This document shows positions 1 to 9,018 of a DNA stretch of 53,589 nt, piece by piece (position 1 is the first letter of the stretch; the number at the start of each line of letters is the position of its first letter). A program made the position numbers and the translations under genes. This stretch comes from a bacterium (GTDB taxonomy: Bacteria > Planctomycetota > Planctomycetia > Isosphaerales > Isosphaeraceae). Location of the stretch: positions 1-53,589 of the forward strand of contig WGMM01000034.1 in assembly GCA_016125085.1 (NCBI GenBank), in the 5' to 3' direction. The notes beneath the pieces were generated by a model. That model made no database searches and was not told where the DNA came from. It worked only from the letters and a program-made list of their open reading frames with translations.

Positions 1-1815
1 GGCGCCTTCGCCGCGACGCTTGTCAGGAAGGGCGATCACCGAATTTTTCGAAAAATCCACGAGAATTGAGTGAGCATCGCCCTGTGCCGACACGCGTGAC
101 ACCTTCCAGCCCCGGTTCTTCAAGGCTTTTTCCACCTCGGCAGGCCACCCCCGTTCCAGCGTGATCCGGTCCGGGAGCCACGAATGATACGCTTTCGGAG
201 CCGTTTGCACTTCGTTCGGCGGTAGATCGAATTCGAGCGCACCAAGAAGCATCCACAGAACAGTGGCCGGAATCGTGCGTCCGCCGGGCGAGCCGGTCAC
301 CATGCGCACGCGGCCGTCGCGGATCACGATCGTCGGCGTCATCGAGCTGACCATGCGCTTTCGTGGCTCGATCCGGTTCGGCCGTGTGCCGATCCTGCCG
401 CTTGTGTCGGTTCGGTCTGGCGTCAGATTGAAATCGCCCATTTCGTTATTGAGCAAAAAGCCTGCGCCAGGTACGACGCACTTCGCTCCGTAGCTCTCTT
501 CCAGCGTATAAGTCAGGGCGACGGCGTTGCCGTGACGGTCGAGAACGGAGAAGTGCGTCGTTTCGTGCGATTCGGGCGGCAGCACCGGGAAATCCGCCAG
601 GGAGACGCTGGGTGTCGCCTGATCCGGGCGGATCGAAGCGGCCAGCTTAGCCGCATAAGGCTTGCTGATCATTTCATCGACTGGCATCCGAACGAAATCG
701 GGATCGCCGACTTTGGCGAACCGCTCGTAAAATGCCCTGCGCAGGGCTTCGCCGGTCAGGTGCAGCGTCGTGTCGGATGTGCGGCCGTATTGCCGCAGGT
801 TCATCGGCTCAAGCATATTCAGGCATAAGGCCGTGATGATGCCGCCTGAACTGGGCGGGGCCATGCCGATGACATCATTGCCACGGTATTCGATGCGGAT
901 CGGATCACGTTCGACGGCCCGATAAGCGGCCAGATCGGCTTTCGTGATGAAACCGCCTGCCCTGGATGAATAATCCACGATCAGGTCGGCCGTTTTACCC
1001 GTATAGAATTCGTCGGGGCCTTGCTCCCGCAAGCGGCGAAGCGTTTCGGCCAGTTCCGGCTGAATCAGTTTGTCTTCAGCTTTCCATGGTGTTCGGTCCT
1101 GCCTTGCGTAGGCGGCTACGGAAGCGGGGAAGTCGGCGAGGCGATCGGAATCCGAGAGATTCTCGGCGATCTTCGTGCCGGGGTCAGGCTTTTCCCGGCC
1201 GAACAGTTCGGCATTGAGCGAAGCCGCCATCACGGGACTGAGGGCAAAACCCTCGCGCGCCAGTTTCTCGGCCGGTTCCACCAGCTTTGCCCAGGGCAGC
1301 TTGCCGTATTTCGCATGCGCGGCGGCGAGCCCGCGAACTGTTCCGGGCACTCCCGCGGCCCAGGGGCCTTTGCGGTGCCCGGGCTTGAGCTTGCCTGAAG
1401 CGTCCAGATACATCGTCGCCGTCGCAGATGCTGGTGCCGTTTCGCGGAAGTCGAATGTCGTCGCCTTTTTCTCGTCGGCCAGATAAAGCACGATGAAACC
1501 GCCGCCGCCAAGGTTGCCCGCGGGCGGGTGTGTCACGGCCAGGGCCAGCGCCGTCGCGACGGCAGCATCGACGGCGTTCCCTCCGGCGTTCAGGATCGAT
1601 CGGCCCGCTTCAGCGGCGAAAGTCTCACGGGCGACGACCGCCTGTTTCGAAAACTCGACGGCGACCTGACGTGCGACTGGCGAAGCGGCCGAATCCTGGG
1701 CAAACGACTCAGGAGACCCAAAACTGGCTGACAAAGTCAGTATGATCGGCACTGCATAAACTGAGGCATCGAAGATTCGAGCGGCCAGGCCGGTTCGGTG
1801 AGAGCGAGAATTCAT
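1..1815 (-). CDS. ggt: gamma-glutamyltransferase, 3' end cut by window edge
   Basis: Reading the minus strand from the ATG at 1815 gives 605 open codons that run off the left edge. The protein begins with a hydrophobic export signal ending near an Ala-Gln site, so it should be periplasmic. The family is an Ntn-hydrolase that cleaves itself and transfers or hydrolyses the gamma-glutamyl group of glutathione. The motif E-T-T-H-F-S-V-L-D (about 1248-1222) matches the new N-terminus of the small subunit, whose Thr is the nucleophile. The GGGNLGG-like stretch near the start and the late S-P-G-G-R motif are also typical. At 605 residues it is nearly full length, so only a few C-terminal residues are probably missing. 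It is divergent from the foldase gene to its right. The identification is firm; substrate preference is not visible. Confidence 0.93.
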   Translation of the reverse strand, partial: MNSRSHRTGLAARIFDASVYAVPIILTLSASFGSPESFAQDSAASPVARQVAVEFSKQAVVARETFAAEAGRSILNAGGNAVDAAVATALALAVTHPPAGNLGGGGFIVLYLADEKKATTFDFRETAPASATATMYLDASGKLKPGHRKGPWAAGVPGTVRGLAAAHAKYGKLPWAKLVEPAEKLAREGFALSPVMAASLNAELFGREKPDPGTKIAENLSDSDRLADFPASVAAYARQDRTPWKAEDKLIQPELAETLRRLREQGPDEFYTGKTADLIVDYSSRAGGFITKADLAAYRAVERDPIRIEYRGNDVIGMAPPSSGGIITALCLNMLEPMNLRQYGRTSDTTLHLTGEALRRAFYERFAKVGDPDFVRMPVDEMISKPYAAKLAASIRPDQATPSVSLADFPVLPPESHETTHFSVLDRHGNAVALTYTLEESYGAKCVVPGAGFLLNNEMGDFNLTPDRTDTSGRIGTRPNRIEPRKRMVSSMTPTIVIRDGRVRMVTGSPGGRTIPATVLWMLLGALEFDLPPNEVQTAPKAYHSWLPDRITLERGWPAEVEKALKNRGWKVSRVSAQGDAHSILVDFSKNSVIALPDKRRGEGA

Positions 1816-1979
1816 GAATGCCTCTTGATCATCTGCGGGTCGCGGGCTGACGGTGCGATGTCTGTGTTGGTCACACGCCTTTACCGACCATTTTGGGCTT
1901 GTGCGGGTGGCGAACGCCAGTCGGCGGAAATGCCGTTGACGAATTTGCCGATCACGGGTAATTTCCCCTGCGAAGTCCG

Positions 1980-2009
1980 TAGCCCGGCGAAGGCGTGAGC
2001 CCTGGGGTA
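1980..2009. repeat. REP-like GC-rich element
   Basis: The stretch has the pattern AGCCCGG-CGAAGGCGTGAG-CCCTGGGG. It resembles the CCCGGG-flanked elements at 47919-47963, 53378-53433 and 53549-53577 in this window. It lies between two divergent genes. The match is looser than among the other three, so membership of one family is tentative. Confidence 0.4.
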
Positions 2010-2089
2010 TTTGCCCCGAAAATCGCTCCGGGAACACGGTTCGGAATACGCACAAGGATGGATGAGTCATCGACACGGAGGTTTCTTCC

Positions 2090-3391
2090 ATGAGATTCGC
2101 CGCATTTGGTCAGCCTGGTTATCGTCGCAGCATCGCCGTACTGGCGGGTCTCGCTTTCGCGGGGCAAATGTCGACGGCACAAGCACAGAAGCTCTTCGGC
2201 GGCGGCAAGTCAGCGGCGAAAAACGCCGCTCCGGCCGCGCAGCCGCCTGCTGACCAGCAAGTTCCGAAGCTCGTCGAGACGAAGATCCCGACCTCTCCGA
2301 ACGACACCGTGGCCGTCGTCAACAATCAGATCATCACGCGTCAGCAACTGGCGGACGAAGCGATCGCCCGAAAGGGCGAGGAAGTCCTGGAAACGCTGAT
2401 CGCCCGGATGATGATCGATCAGGCGCTCAAGGCACGGGGCCTTTCCGTCACGGCTGACGAAGTCAATGCCGAGATCGAAGCCACGGCCCAGCGCATGGCT
2501 GGCCTCTCGCGTGAAGCCTGGCTGCGTACTCTGGCCAAGGAACGCAACATCAGCCCGATTCAATATGCCCGCGACATCATCTATCCGTCGCTGGCTCTGA
2601 AGAAGCTGGCTCAGAATCGCGTACAGGTGACCGAAGAGGAGATCGACCAGGCCTTCGATTCGATGTATGGCGACAAGCTGCGCGTCCGCGTGATCATGGT
2701 CGACAAGCTCCGCGCCGCTCAGGATGCCTGGGAAAAGCTGCGGGCCAATCCCGCCGGTTTCGAGAAGATGGCGATGGAAATTTCCATCGACCAGAGCCGT
2801 TCCGCCGGTGGTCTTTACACCGAGCCGATCGCCCGGTTCTCGTATCCCCGGAACATTTCCGACGCTGCCTTTCTGCAGCTTGTCGACGGCGATCCGAACG
2901 ACAAGGACCCCAGCCATAAGCCGAAGGACGGCGATATCACCGGGCCGATCCAGCTCACCGAATCGACCTGGGTGATCATGAAGCGGGAAGGGCTGATCCC
3001 GCGCAAGGAAATGAACAGGAAAGACGCGGCGATTCGCGAGAATCTGCGTCAGATCGTCTTCGACGCCAAGATCAAGGAAAAGATGGCCGAGGTGTACGCC
3101 GAGCTGGAAAAGCAGACGGAGATCGAAAACAAGCTCTCCGGCCGCGTGAAGCTCGCGAACGAGGAAAATCAGCCTGAAGCGCAGGACATCCCGCCACGTG
3201 CTCCGGCCAATCCTCAAGCCGCCAGCCCGAAGTCGCCCGATCCCGCCGTTCGCCAGGCCGCTGCAGCCGCCGCCGCTGGTGGCCAGCGTGTCAACGTGCC
3301 GACGCCCAGGGGGGTCGATCCGGCCGAAGTTCAACGGGTGAACGCCTTGCGGAAGTCCTCCGCCGGCGCTGGTGCCCCGGCCCCCAAATGA
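2090..3391 (+). CDS. SurA/PpiC-like periplasmic peptidyl-prolyl isomerase
   Basis: The 433-residue protein has a signal peptide (about residues 1-32, ending S-T-A-Q-A-Q). A SurA-like N-terminal helical region follows (about 72-180), beginning with N-D-T-V-A-V-V-N-N-Q-I-I-T, the usual opening of these chaperones. A parvulin-like domain covers about 195-300, with G-G-L-Y-T-E-P and D-G-D-I-T-G-P-I resembling the G-G-D-L-G and G-xx-S-x-P-I elements of PpiC. The tail (340-433) is rich in Ala, Pro and Gln and probably disordered. A perfect GGAGG at 2075-2079 sits 10 nt before the ATG. The family assists folding of exported proteins, which suits a region rich in exported products. Isomerase activity is not certain, because parvulin-like domains in SurA homologues may be inactive. 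Confidence 0.85.
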   Translation: MRFAAFGQPGYRRSIAVLAGLAFAGQMSTAQAQKLFGGGKSAAKNAAPAAQPPADQQVPKLVETKIPTSPNDTVAVVNNQIITRQQLADEAIARKGEEVLETLIARMMIDQALKARGLSVTADEVNAEIEATAQRMAGLSREAWLRTLAKERNISPIQYARDIIYPSLALKKLAQNRVQVTEEEIDQAFDSMYGDKLRVRVIMVDKLRAAQDAWEKLRANPAGFEKMAMEISIDQSRSAGGLYTEPIARFSYPRNISDAAFLQLVDGDPNDKDPSHKPKDGDITGPIQLTESTWVIMKREGLIPRKEMNRKDAAIRENLRQIVFDAKIKEKMAEVYAELEKQTEIENKLSGRVKLANEENQPEAQDIPPRAPANPQAASPKSPDPAVRQAAAAAAAGGQRVNVPTPRGVDPAEVQRVNALRKSSAGAGAPAPK

Positions 3392-3409
3392 CGACACTCG
3401 AACGCGGGT

Positions 3410-3431
3410 CGCTGGCCGAATCCGGCCAGCG
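3410..3431 (+). terminator. intergenic hairpin after the foldase gene
   Basis: CGCTGGCC, a 6-nt loop and GGCCAGCG form a perfect 8-bp stem 19 nt after the stop codon. No T-run follows, so it may be a Rho-dependent end or an mRNA-stabilising hairpin rather than an intrinsic terminator. Confidence 0.4.
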
Positions 3432-3565
3432 GCCAGACTTTCGAGACCTTCGCAATGAGCCTGATGTCCGGATTGCATTGTCCGGATGCCGGGCTTATGG
3501 TTTTCACGTTTCGGTAAAGACGTGAATCTGTTACGATCGTAGAACTCGTTCGCACGGAGGACATC

Positions 3566-4894
3566 GTGCGATCCATCGAACAATCAGGATTCGGCCGAAA
3601 AGCCATGATCGACCCGACGCAGTTGCTCAACGCGGAACCCAACGAAGGCTTCGACCCGAACGCCAGCGAACCCTGGCCGATCGACGTCGCAGACCGGGTC
3701 CGGAATCTTCCCCCCTACCTGTTCGGGAAGATCAACGAGCTGAAATACAAGAAGCGCCGTAACGGCGTAGACATTATCGACCTGGGCATGGGCAACCCGA
3801 CAGACCCGCCGGATGAGGCGGTCGTCGAAAAATTGCGTGAAGCCGTGCTGGACGATCGCAATCACCGCTATTCCGTGGCTCAGGGCGTGTATAACCTGCG
3901 CCGGGAAGTCGCGAAGAAATATGAGCAGCGGTTCGGCGTGACGGTCGACCCCGATGCCGAAGTGGTCACCACGATCGGATCGAAGGAAGGCTTCTCGCAC
4001 ATGTGCCTGGCGCTGCTGGGGCATGGCGACACGGCCCTTTCGCCGGCACCTTCGTTTCCGATCCACATCCATGCCGTCGCCCTGGCCAGTGCCAATACGA
4101 TCGCCCTGGATATTCGCGATTCCGAGGTCTTTCTTTCGAACATCAAGCGGGTGTGCGAAAGCCTGCTGCCCCGGCCGAAGGTGCTGATCCTGAACTATCC
4201 GCACAATCCGTCGGGCAAGTGCGTGGAAGTCGCCTTCTTCGAAGAGATCGTCGCCCTGGCGAAAAAGTACAAGTTCCTCGTGATGCACGACTTCGCCTAT
4301 GGCGACGTCGGCTTCGACGGCTTCCAGCCACCGTCGTTCCTCCAGGCCAGGGGCGCGATCGATGTCGGCTGCGAATTTTCGACCATGTCCAAGGGCTACA
4401 ACATGGCCGGCTGGCGCGTCGGATTCGCCGTCGGCAACCGCCACATGATCCGGGCCCTGAAGACGATCAAGGGCTACTACGACTACGGCCTTTTTCAGGC
4501 AGTTCAGATCGCGGCCATCATTGCCCTGCGACATGGTGAGGAAGCCCGCCTGGCCCAGGTGGCCGAATATCAGAAACGGCGGGACATTCTCGTTGACGGT
4601 CTGCACCGCATGGGCTGGAACGTCGAACGGCCCCAGGCCGGCATGTTCTGCTGGGCCGAAATGCCTGAGCCTTGGAAGAGCCGCATGGGTTCGATCGATT
4701 TCGCCATGAAGCTGCTGGATGAAGCCGACGTCGTCGTCAGCCCTGGCCGCGGCTTCGGCGAAATGGGCGAAGGATGGCTGCGACTGGCCCTCGTCGAAAA
4801 CGAGCAGCGCCTGCGGCAAGCCGTACGCCAGATCGGCCGTGCCCTCAAGGGCGAACGGGAAAAAGGCAAAGAGACGGAAAAAGCCGCCGTCTGA
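3566..4894 (+). CDS. PLP-dependent aminotransferase, AlaC/LL-DAP aminotransferase-like
   Basis: This 442-residue class I/II aminotransferase carries the fold-type I landmarks: D-L-G-M-G-N-P near residue 73, N-Y-P-H-N-P-S-G at about 209-216 (substrate-contacting Asn), D-F-A-Y-G-D (PLP-ring Asp and Tyr) and S-K-G-Y-N-M-A-G-W-R-V-G-F, whose Lys forms the Schiff base. The last motif and the length are typical of the AlaC/YfdZ and LL-diaminopimelate aminotransferase group, which exchange amino groups between alanine or related amino acids and 2-oxoglutarate. I chose the GTG at 3566 because GGAGG (3556-3560) lies 5 nt before it; the ATG at 3605 is an alternative. It acts in the cytoplasm. Sequence alone does not separate alanine from LL-diaminopimelate specificity, so no gene symbol is given. 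Confidence 0.85.
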   Translation: MRSIEQSGFGRKAMIDPTQLLNAEPNEGFDPNASEPWPIDVADRVRNLPPYLFGKINELKYKKRRNGVDIIDLGMGNPTDPPDEAVVEKLREAVLDDRNHRYSVAQGVYNLRREVAKKYEQRFGVTVDPDAEVVTTIGSKEGFSHMCLALLGHGDTALSPAPSFPIHIHAVALASANTIALDIRDSEVFLSNIKRVCESLLPRPKVLILNYPHNPSGKCVEVAFFEEIVALAKKYKFLVMHDFAYGDVGFDGFQPPSFLQARGAIDVGCEFSTMSKGYNMAGWRVGFAVGNRHMIRALKTIKGYYDYGLFQAVQIAAIIALRHGEEARLAQVAEYQKRRDILVDGLHRMGWNVERPQAGMFCWAEMPEPWKSRMGSIDFAMKLLDEADVVVSPGRGFGEMGEGWLRLALVENEQRLRQAVRQIGRALKGEREKGKETEKAAV

Positions 4895-5228
4895 CAAGCT
4901 GGCATTTCGAACGCCAAGAACATTGGAGGCCGGATTCGCCCAAAAGCGTTTCCGGCCTTCGATTTTTGCATCGCGCCCAAATCCGAAGTGAATTTGCGAA
5001 CCCCTGTTCAGCCATCGCATTCGGAATAATCGGCAATTTCCTTTCAAGTCGAATTCACGTCAGATCCGAAAAATGAGTATGAGACGCTTTCCGCGTCGAG
5101 GTCGCGCCATGGCTGATGAGTCTGGTTCGACCCGCCTGGAAACTGGCAGAGGCCATTTCCAGCGAGTTGCCCGATTGCCGAACCGGGGATCGGATCACCT
5201 GACTGGAACGTGGGGGGGAGAGTCCCGG
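4895..5228. other. intergenic region between aminotransferase and lipoprotein genes
   Basis: The left part holds the aminotransferase terminator (4927-4967). The remainder, to the RBS of the lipoprotein gene, is open in the lipoprotein frame from 5073. That part encodes Arg-rich residues ahead of a clear lipoprotein signal, so I read it as 5' untranslated. I see no RNA gene or repeat. Confidence 0.5.
4927..4967 (+). terminator. intrinsic terminator of the aminotransferase gene
   Basis: AGGCCGGA (4927-4934) pairs with TCCGGCCT (4951-4958) across a 16-nt loop. TCGATTTTT follows, with five T at 4963-4967. It lies about 30 nt after the stop codon. Confidence 0.75.
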
Positions 5229-7433
5229 ATGTTTCCACAGATTCGAGCGACACGAGGGATCGGTACAGCGCTGAGTCTGGCTTTGGCCGGATGCGCTGGC
5301 CTGAAGAATGTGGACCTCGGGCCGAAGACGATTCCCTCCATCGGTGACCGCCAGATCAGCGTGACGAGCGGCAGGCCTGGCGAAGAGACGATCATTCGTA
5401 CCGAGACCGCCACTCCGAAATTCGACGTGCGTGAAGCTCGCCGAATTTCCGGCCGGGTGATCGACCACCGTGGGCAGCCAGTCTCAGGAGCGACCGTGCG
5501 CCTTGCCGACAGCGCCCTCGCTTCTGGCCAGATATCCGACGTGATCACCGACGAAGCCGGTGGCTTCACCGTACGGGGCCTGCGGGGATCGACCCCCTAC
5601 ACGCTCATCGCCACGCTCGATCTGGGTGGCGAGACCCGGGTCTCCAGGGCCCGGTTCGTCTCCGGCGAAACCCAGGCCCGTATCGTTCTGGAACCGTCCG
5701 ACTCGCCTTCTTCAGAAGCACCGACGGTCGCCTCGGCACGCCCCCGGGCGGAAGAACGAGCGGTTGTCGAGACGGAGAAGAAATCGGTGGCGAACCGGCC
5801 GCCGATGCCGCCCAGGGGCCGATGGATTTTCGTGGACGAGTCCGACGAAGTCGTCGCCAATGTGCCGGTTCGTTCCGAAGACAAGGGTGTGAAACGGGTT
5901 TCGCGCAGCCAGGCCGTCGATGAATCCGATGTCGAGTCGGAAGAAGAAGTCGATGCGCCCCGCAAGCCCAAACGTCCGGTGAATTCCGACTGGCGTTCCG
6001 GAGAAAAGCCGCCTGTGCGTGTCGTGCGAGATCCGGCGTTCCGCCCGGCTTCGTATGTCTCCGACGACGAAAACCCGCTGCCGCCGGCTCGCGAACGTAA
6101 GGCTTATGTCTACGAAGAATTCGAGGAAGAGCAGCCGCCGCGGCGTCGCATCGCGTCGGCCGAGCCTGTGGATCGCAGTCGCGAGCCCCGCCCATTGCCG
6201 GACGATCTGGTGCCCGTGACCGAAACGCCTTCCGCCGAAGAACTTGCCGAAAACTATGCCCGACGGGATGCCCGCTCTTATCGGCCTGAGCCGGAACCTC
6301 GGCCGATGCCTTCGCGAAGGTCGCCCGCGATCTATTCCGATGCTCCGTCGGCCGGGTCGCTCAGAGTGGAAGATATTGAAGAAGTGAACCGGATGATCCG
6401 CGAACGGCGGGCCCGTGAACGTGCCCTGGCGGGAGGTTCGGATCCCCGGGTGCGTGACGAATACGAAGAATCGGCCACTTGGGAGAATGTCGCCAGGCCG
6501 ATGCGCATCGAACCCGCACCCCGCACGGATCGCACGATCAACCGCACCGTCCGTTCGTCGGAATCGCTCGCACCGCCTTCGGACTTGCCGGAAGTCGCTA
6601 ACCCCAGACGGTATCCGATGGATTCGGCCGCTTCGCCGACTCGAGGTCTGGAACGGTCTTTCGCGCAACGTGAGTCGATCGACCGTTCGCTCAAGTCGGC
6701 ATCGAGAGCGGCGTCGGGGTTGGGCAGGAGCGATGACGTCGTCGCCCGGAGCGATCAGGAACGGATCGACCGGCTGAAAGCGGCTGACGACAAGAAAGGC
6801 AACGCCTTCAACGGTGATTCGCCCCGGTCCTCGAACGAATGGATCAATCGCCTCACTGCCAGCTTGCCCTGGTCCCGTAAGACGTCCGACTCCTCGACTT
6901 CGATCGTTTCCGGCGCTTTCTGCGACTTCGACGAAGAGAATCAGCGAATCGTCGATTTCGAGCTGACGGACATCAAGGGCCGGGCCACGCGGTTCAGCCA
7001 GATCCCGGCCGACCTTACCTTGATCGTGTTCTGGGGAACCTGGTGCAAGCCGTGCCATGAAGCCATGCCGCATCTTGTCGAGCTTCAGAAGAGGCTTGAG
7101 TCGGACGGTGTGCAGGTGCTGGGGATCGCTTATGAAGAGGGCTCCTTCCAGCAGCGTCAGGAGAAGGTCGCGGCCGCCGTGGAACGGTACGACATCAACT
7201 TCCCGATCCTGCTCGGAACCGCCCAGGGCGCGGATGCATGTCCGGTTCGCAAGTCGCTGGGTGTGCGGGTCTATCCGACGCTTGTGCTGGTCGATCGGGC
7301 CGGGCGTGTGCTCTGGCGTGACCAGGGTGTGACACAGGCCACCTTCGGCAGGCTCGACAAAGTGATGGCCGCCCACCTTCAGGAGCTGGATAGCAAGGTC
7401 ATCGCAGACGGCTCTGCACCGGTCCGTCGCTGA
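5229..7433 (+). CDS. lipoprotein with carboxypeptidase-regulatory-like domain and TlpA-type thioredoxin domain
   Basis: I start this at the ATG at 5229, giving 734 residues. A G-rich ribosome site (5213-5220) precedes it, and the N-terminus then becomes a lipoprotein signal with lipobox L-A-L-A-G-C (Cys22). The open frame extends upstream to 5073, but those residues would bury the signal. Residues about 72-155 (R-I-S-G-R-V-I-D-H-R-G-Q-P-V to V-L-E-P) form a carboxypeptidase-regulatory-like beta-sandwich. Residues 160-585 are low-complexity, rich in Arg, Glu, Pro and Ser, and probably disordered. Residues 600-720 form a TlpA/ResA-like thioredoxin fold with W-C-K-P-C at 605-609 and a late Y-P-T cis-Pro site. 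The likely role is thiol-disulphide exchange outside the cytoplasmic membrane, with the long linker as tether. Partners are unknown. Confidence 0.85.
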   Translation: MFPQIRATRGIGTALSLALAGCAGLKNVDLGPKTIPSIGDRQISVTSGRPGEETIIRTETATPKFDVREARRISGRVIDHRGQPVSGATVRLADSALASGQISDVITDEAGGFTVRGLRGSTPYTLIATLDLGGETRVSRARFVSGETQARIVLEPSDSPSSEAPTVASARPRAEERAVVETEKKSVANRPPMPPRGRWIFVDESDEVVANVPVRSEDKGVKRVSRSQAVDESDVESEEEVDAPRKPKRPVNSDWRSGEKPPVRVVRDPAFRPASYVSDDENPLPPARERKAYVYEEFEEEQPPRRRIASAEPVDRSREPRPLPDDLVPVTETPSAEELAENYARRDARSYRPEPEPRPMPSRRSPAIYSDAPSAGSLRVEDIEEVNRMIRERRARERALAGGSDPRVRDEYEESATWENVARPMRIEPAPRTDRTINRTVRSSESLAPPSDLPEVANPRRYPMDSAASPTRGLERSFAQRESIDRSLKSASRAASGLGRSDDVVARSDQERIDRLKAADDKKGNAFNGDSPRSSNEWINRLTASLPWSRKTSDSSTSIVSGAFCDFDEENQRIVDFELTDIKGRATRFSQIPADLTLIVFWGTWCKPCHEAMPHLVELQKRLESDGVQVLGIAYEEGSFQQRQEKVAAAVERYDINFPILLGTAQGADACPVRKSLGVRVYPTLVLVDRAGRVLWRDQGVTQATFGRLDKVMAAHLQELDSKVIADGSAPVRR

Positions 7434-7458
7434 GATCGGTCAGATCGATAAAAATATC

Positions 7459-7496
7459 GCGGATCGAGCGATCGCCACAGGGCTTGCTCGATCCGC
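7459..7496. terminator. bidirectional terminator between convergent genes
   Basis: GCGGATCGAGC (7459-7469) pairs perfectly with GCTCGATCCGC (7486-7496), an 11-bp stem. AAAAATA lies just left of it and TTCTTCATT to the right, so it can end transcripts from both the lipoprotein gene and the minus-strand operon. Confidence 0.75.
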
Positions 7497-7520
7497 TTCT
7501 TCATTGGTGATTCTAACGGA

Positions 7521-9011
7521 TCAGGCCAGGATGTCCTTGCGGATGCGGGGCGTGTCGGTCGGGCCGATCAGCCGCGCGTTCAGCCCTTTGTTCTTGTGAC
7601 TCAGGCGGAAAGGATTCAGCCCCAGCAGGTGCAGAACCGTCGCCTGAAGGTCGCGGATTTCGAAGGGGTCTTCGCTCACCCGGTAACCGAGTTCGTCGGT
7701 CGCTCCGATGCTCAGGCCGCCCTTCACGCCGCCGCCGGCCATCCAGATCGAGAAGCAGTGGATGTGGTGGTCCCGGCCAAGGTATTTCGAGCCGCCCCGG
7801 GCTTCGTTCATCGAAGTACGCCCGAACTCGCCGCCCCAGACGACGAGCGTTTCGTCCAGCATTCCGCGCTGTTTGAGGTCGGCCAGCAGGGCCCCGATCG
7901 GTTTGTCGACCGAGCGGCACTTGGCCGGCAGGCCGGTGACGATGTCGTTGTCGGGCGAGGTGCCGTGCATGTCCCAGCCCCAGTCGAAGAGCTGTACGTA
8001 GCGCACGCCCTGTTCGACCATGCGGCGGGCCAGCAGGCAGTTATTGGCGAAGCTCGATTTGCCTGGCTCGGCGCCGTACATTTCCAGCGTCCGCTTGTCT
8101 TCGCGGGCGATGTCCATAACCTCGGGCACGCTTGTCTGCATGCGATAGGCCAGTTCGTATTGCTCGATCCGCGTGAGCGTTTCCGGATCGCCGAATTCGC
8201 TGAGATCGGCTTCGTTGATGGCCTTCAGGGCGTCCAGGCTGCGGCGGCGGTCAGCCCGGGTCATGCCTTCCGGATCGTTCAGGAAGAAGATCGGTTCCGT
8301 GCCCGTGCGGCACTGCACGCCCTGATAGACCGAGGGCAGAAAGCCGCTGGACCAGACCGATTTGCCGGCTGTCGGATCGGTGCCGCCTGACACGAGTACG
8401 ACGAAGCCCGGCAGATCCTGATTCTCGGTGCCCAGGCCATAAGTGGCCCAGGCGCCGATCGCCGCGCCGCCAGCGCGGTTTTCGCCGGTGTGCAGGAAGA
8501 GTTCGGCCGGGGCGTGGTTGATCTCCTTGGTGATCATCGAACGGATCACGCACAGGTCGTCGGCATGCTGGGCCATGCCGGGAACAAGTTCGCTCATCCA
8601 CTGACCGCTCTGGCCGTATCGGCCGAACTTCCAGGGGGTGCCCAGCATCATGGGCCGGCCTTTGATGAAGGCGAAGCGTTCGCCCTTGAGAATCTCTTCA
8701 GGGCACGGCTGCAGGTGGTGCTTCACCAGTGCCGGCTTCCAGTCGAAAAGGTCCTGCTGGGGCGGCGCGCCGCTCATGTGCAGATAGATCACCCGCTTCG
8801 CTTTGGGGGCGTAGTCACCGGGTTTCAGGGCGAGCGGTCCGGCCTCTTGAGCCGGCACGTTTTCGGCGGCCCGGGCCGGTGTGCCGCCCATCGATTGCCC
8901 CAGGGCGAGTGCCCCCAGGCCGACCTGACATCGCGAAAGGAAACGCCTGCGCGTGACGTGCCGGGCCCATTCCGAGCGGATCTGTTCGTCGAGCTTGATC
9001 AGCCTGGCCAT
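7521..9011 (-). CDS. DUF1501 family exported protein (copy A)
   Basis: The 496-residue protein starts with a twin-arginine signal (T-R-R-R-F-L-S-R-C near residue 20, then an Ala-rich hydrophobic stretch), so it is folded before export. The body matches the DUF1501 family, a planctomycete-rich branch of the alkaline phosphatase/sulfatase superfamily, with W-G-G-E-F-G-R-T (near 393) and G-R-D-H-H-I-H-C-F as likely metal-site segments. It is last in a four-gene minus-strand operon and starts 7 nt after the DUF1549/DUF1553 gene 9019-12501, its usual partner. The biochemical reaction of DUF1501 proteins is not established. Copy B (12541-14043) has the same architecture and follows a second partner, so the pair seems to have duplicated. 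Confidence 0.9.
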   Translation of the reverse strand: MARLIKLDEQIRSEWARHVTRRRFLSRCQVGLGALALGQSMGGTPARAAENVPAQEAGPLALKPGDYAPKAKRVIYLHMSGAPPQQDLFDWKPALVKHHLQPCPEEILKGERFAFIKGRPMMLGTPWKFGRYGQSGQWMSELVPGMAQHADDLCVIRSMITKEINHAPAELFLHTGENRAGGAAIGAWATYGLGTENQDLPGFVVLVSGGTDPTAGKSVWSSGFLPSVYQGVQCRTGTEPIFFLNDPEGMTRADRRRSLDALKAINEADLSEFGDPETLTRIEQYELAYRMQTSVPEVMDIAREDKRTLEMYGAEPGKSSFANNCLLARRMVEQGVRYVQLFDWGWDMHGTSPDNDIVTGLPAKCRSVDKPIGALLADLKQRGMLDETLVVWGGEFGRTSMNEARGGSKYLGRDHHIHCFSIWMAGGGVKGGLSIGATDELGYRVSEDPFEIRDLQATVLHLLGLNPFRLSHKNKGLNARLIGPTDTPRIRKDILA

Positions 9012-9018
9012 GGTCGGA

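Noticed and set aside
2210..3583. A 457-codon minus-strand frame opposite the SurA-like gene
   Set aside because: It has no start context or family motif. Long antisense frames are common in this GC-rich DNA, and the plus-strand gene has a signal peptide, RBS and domains.
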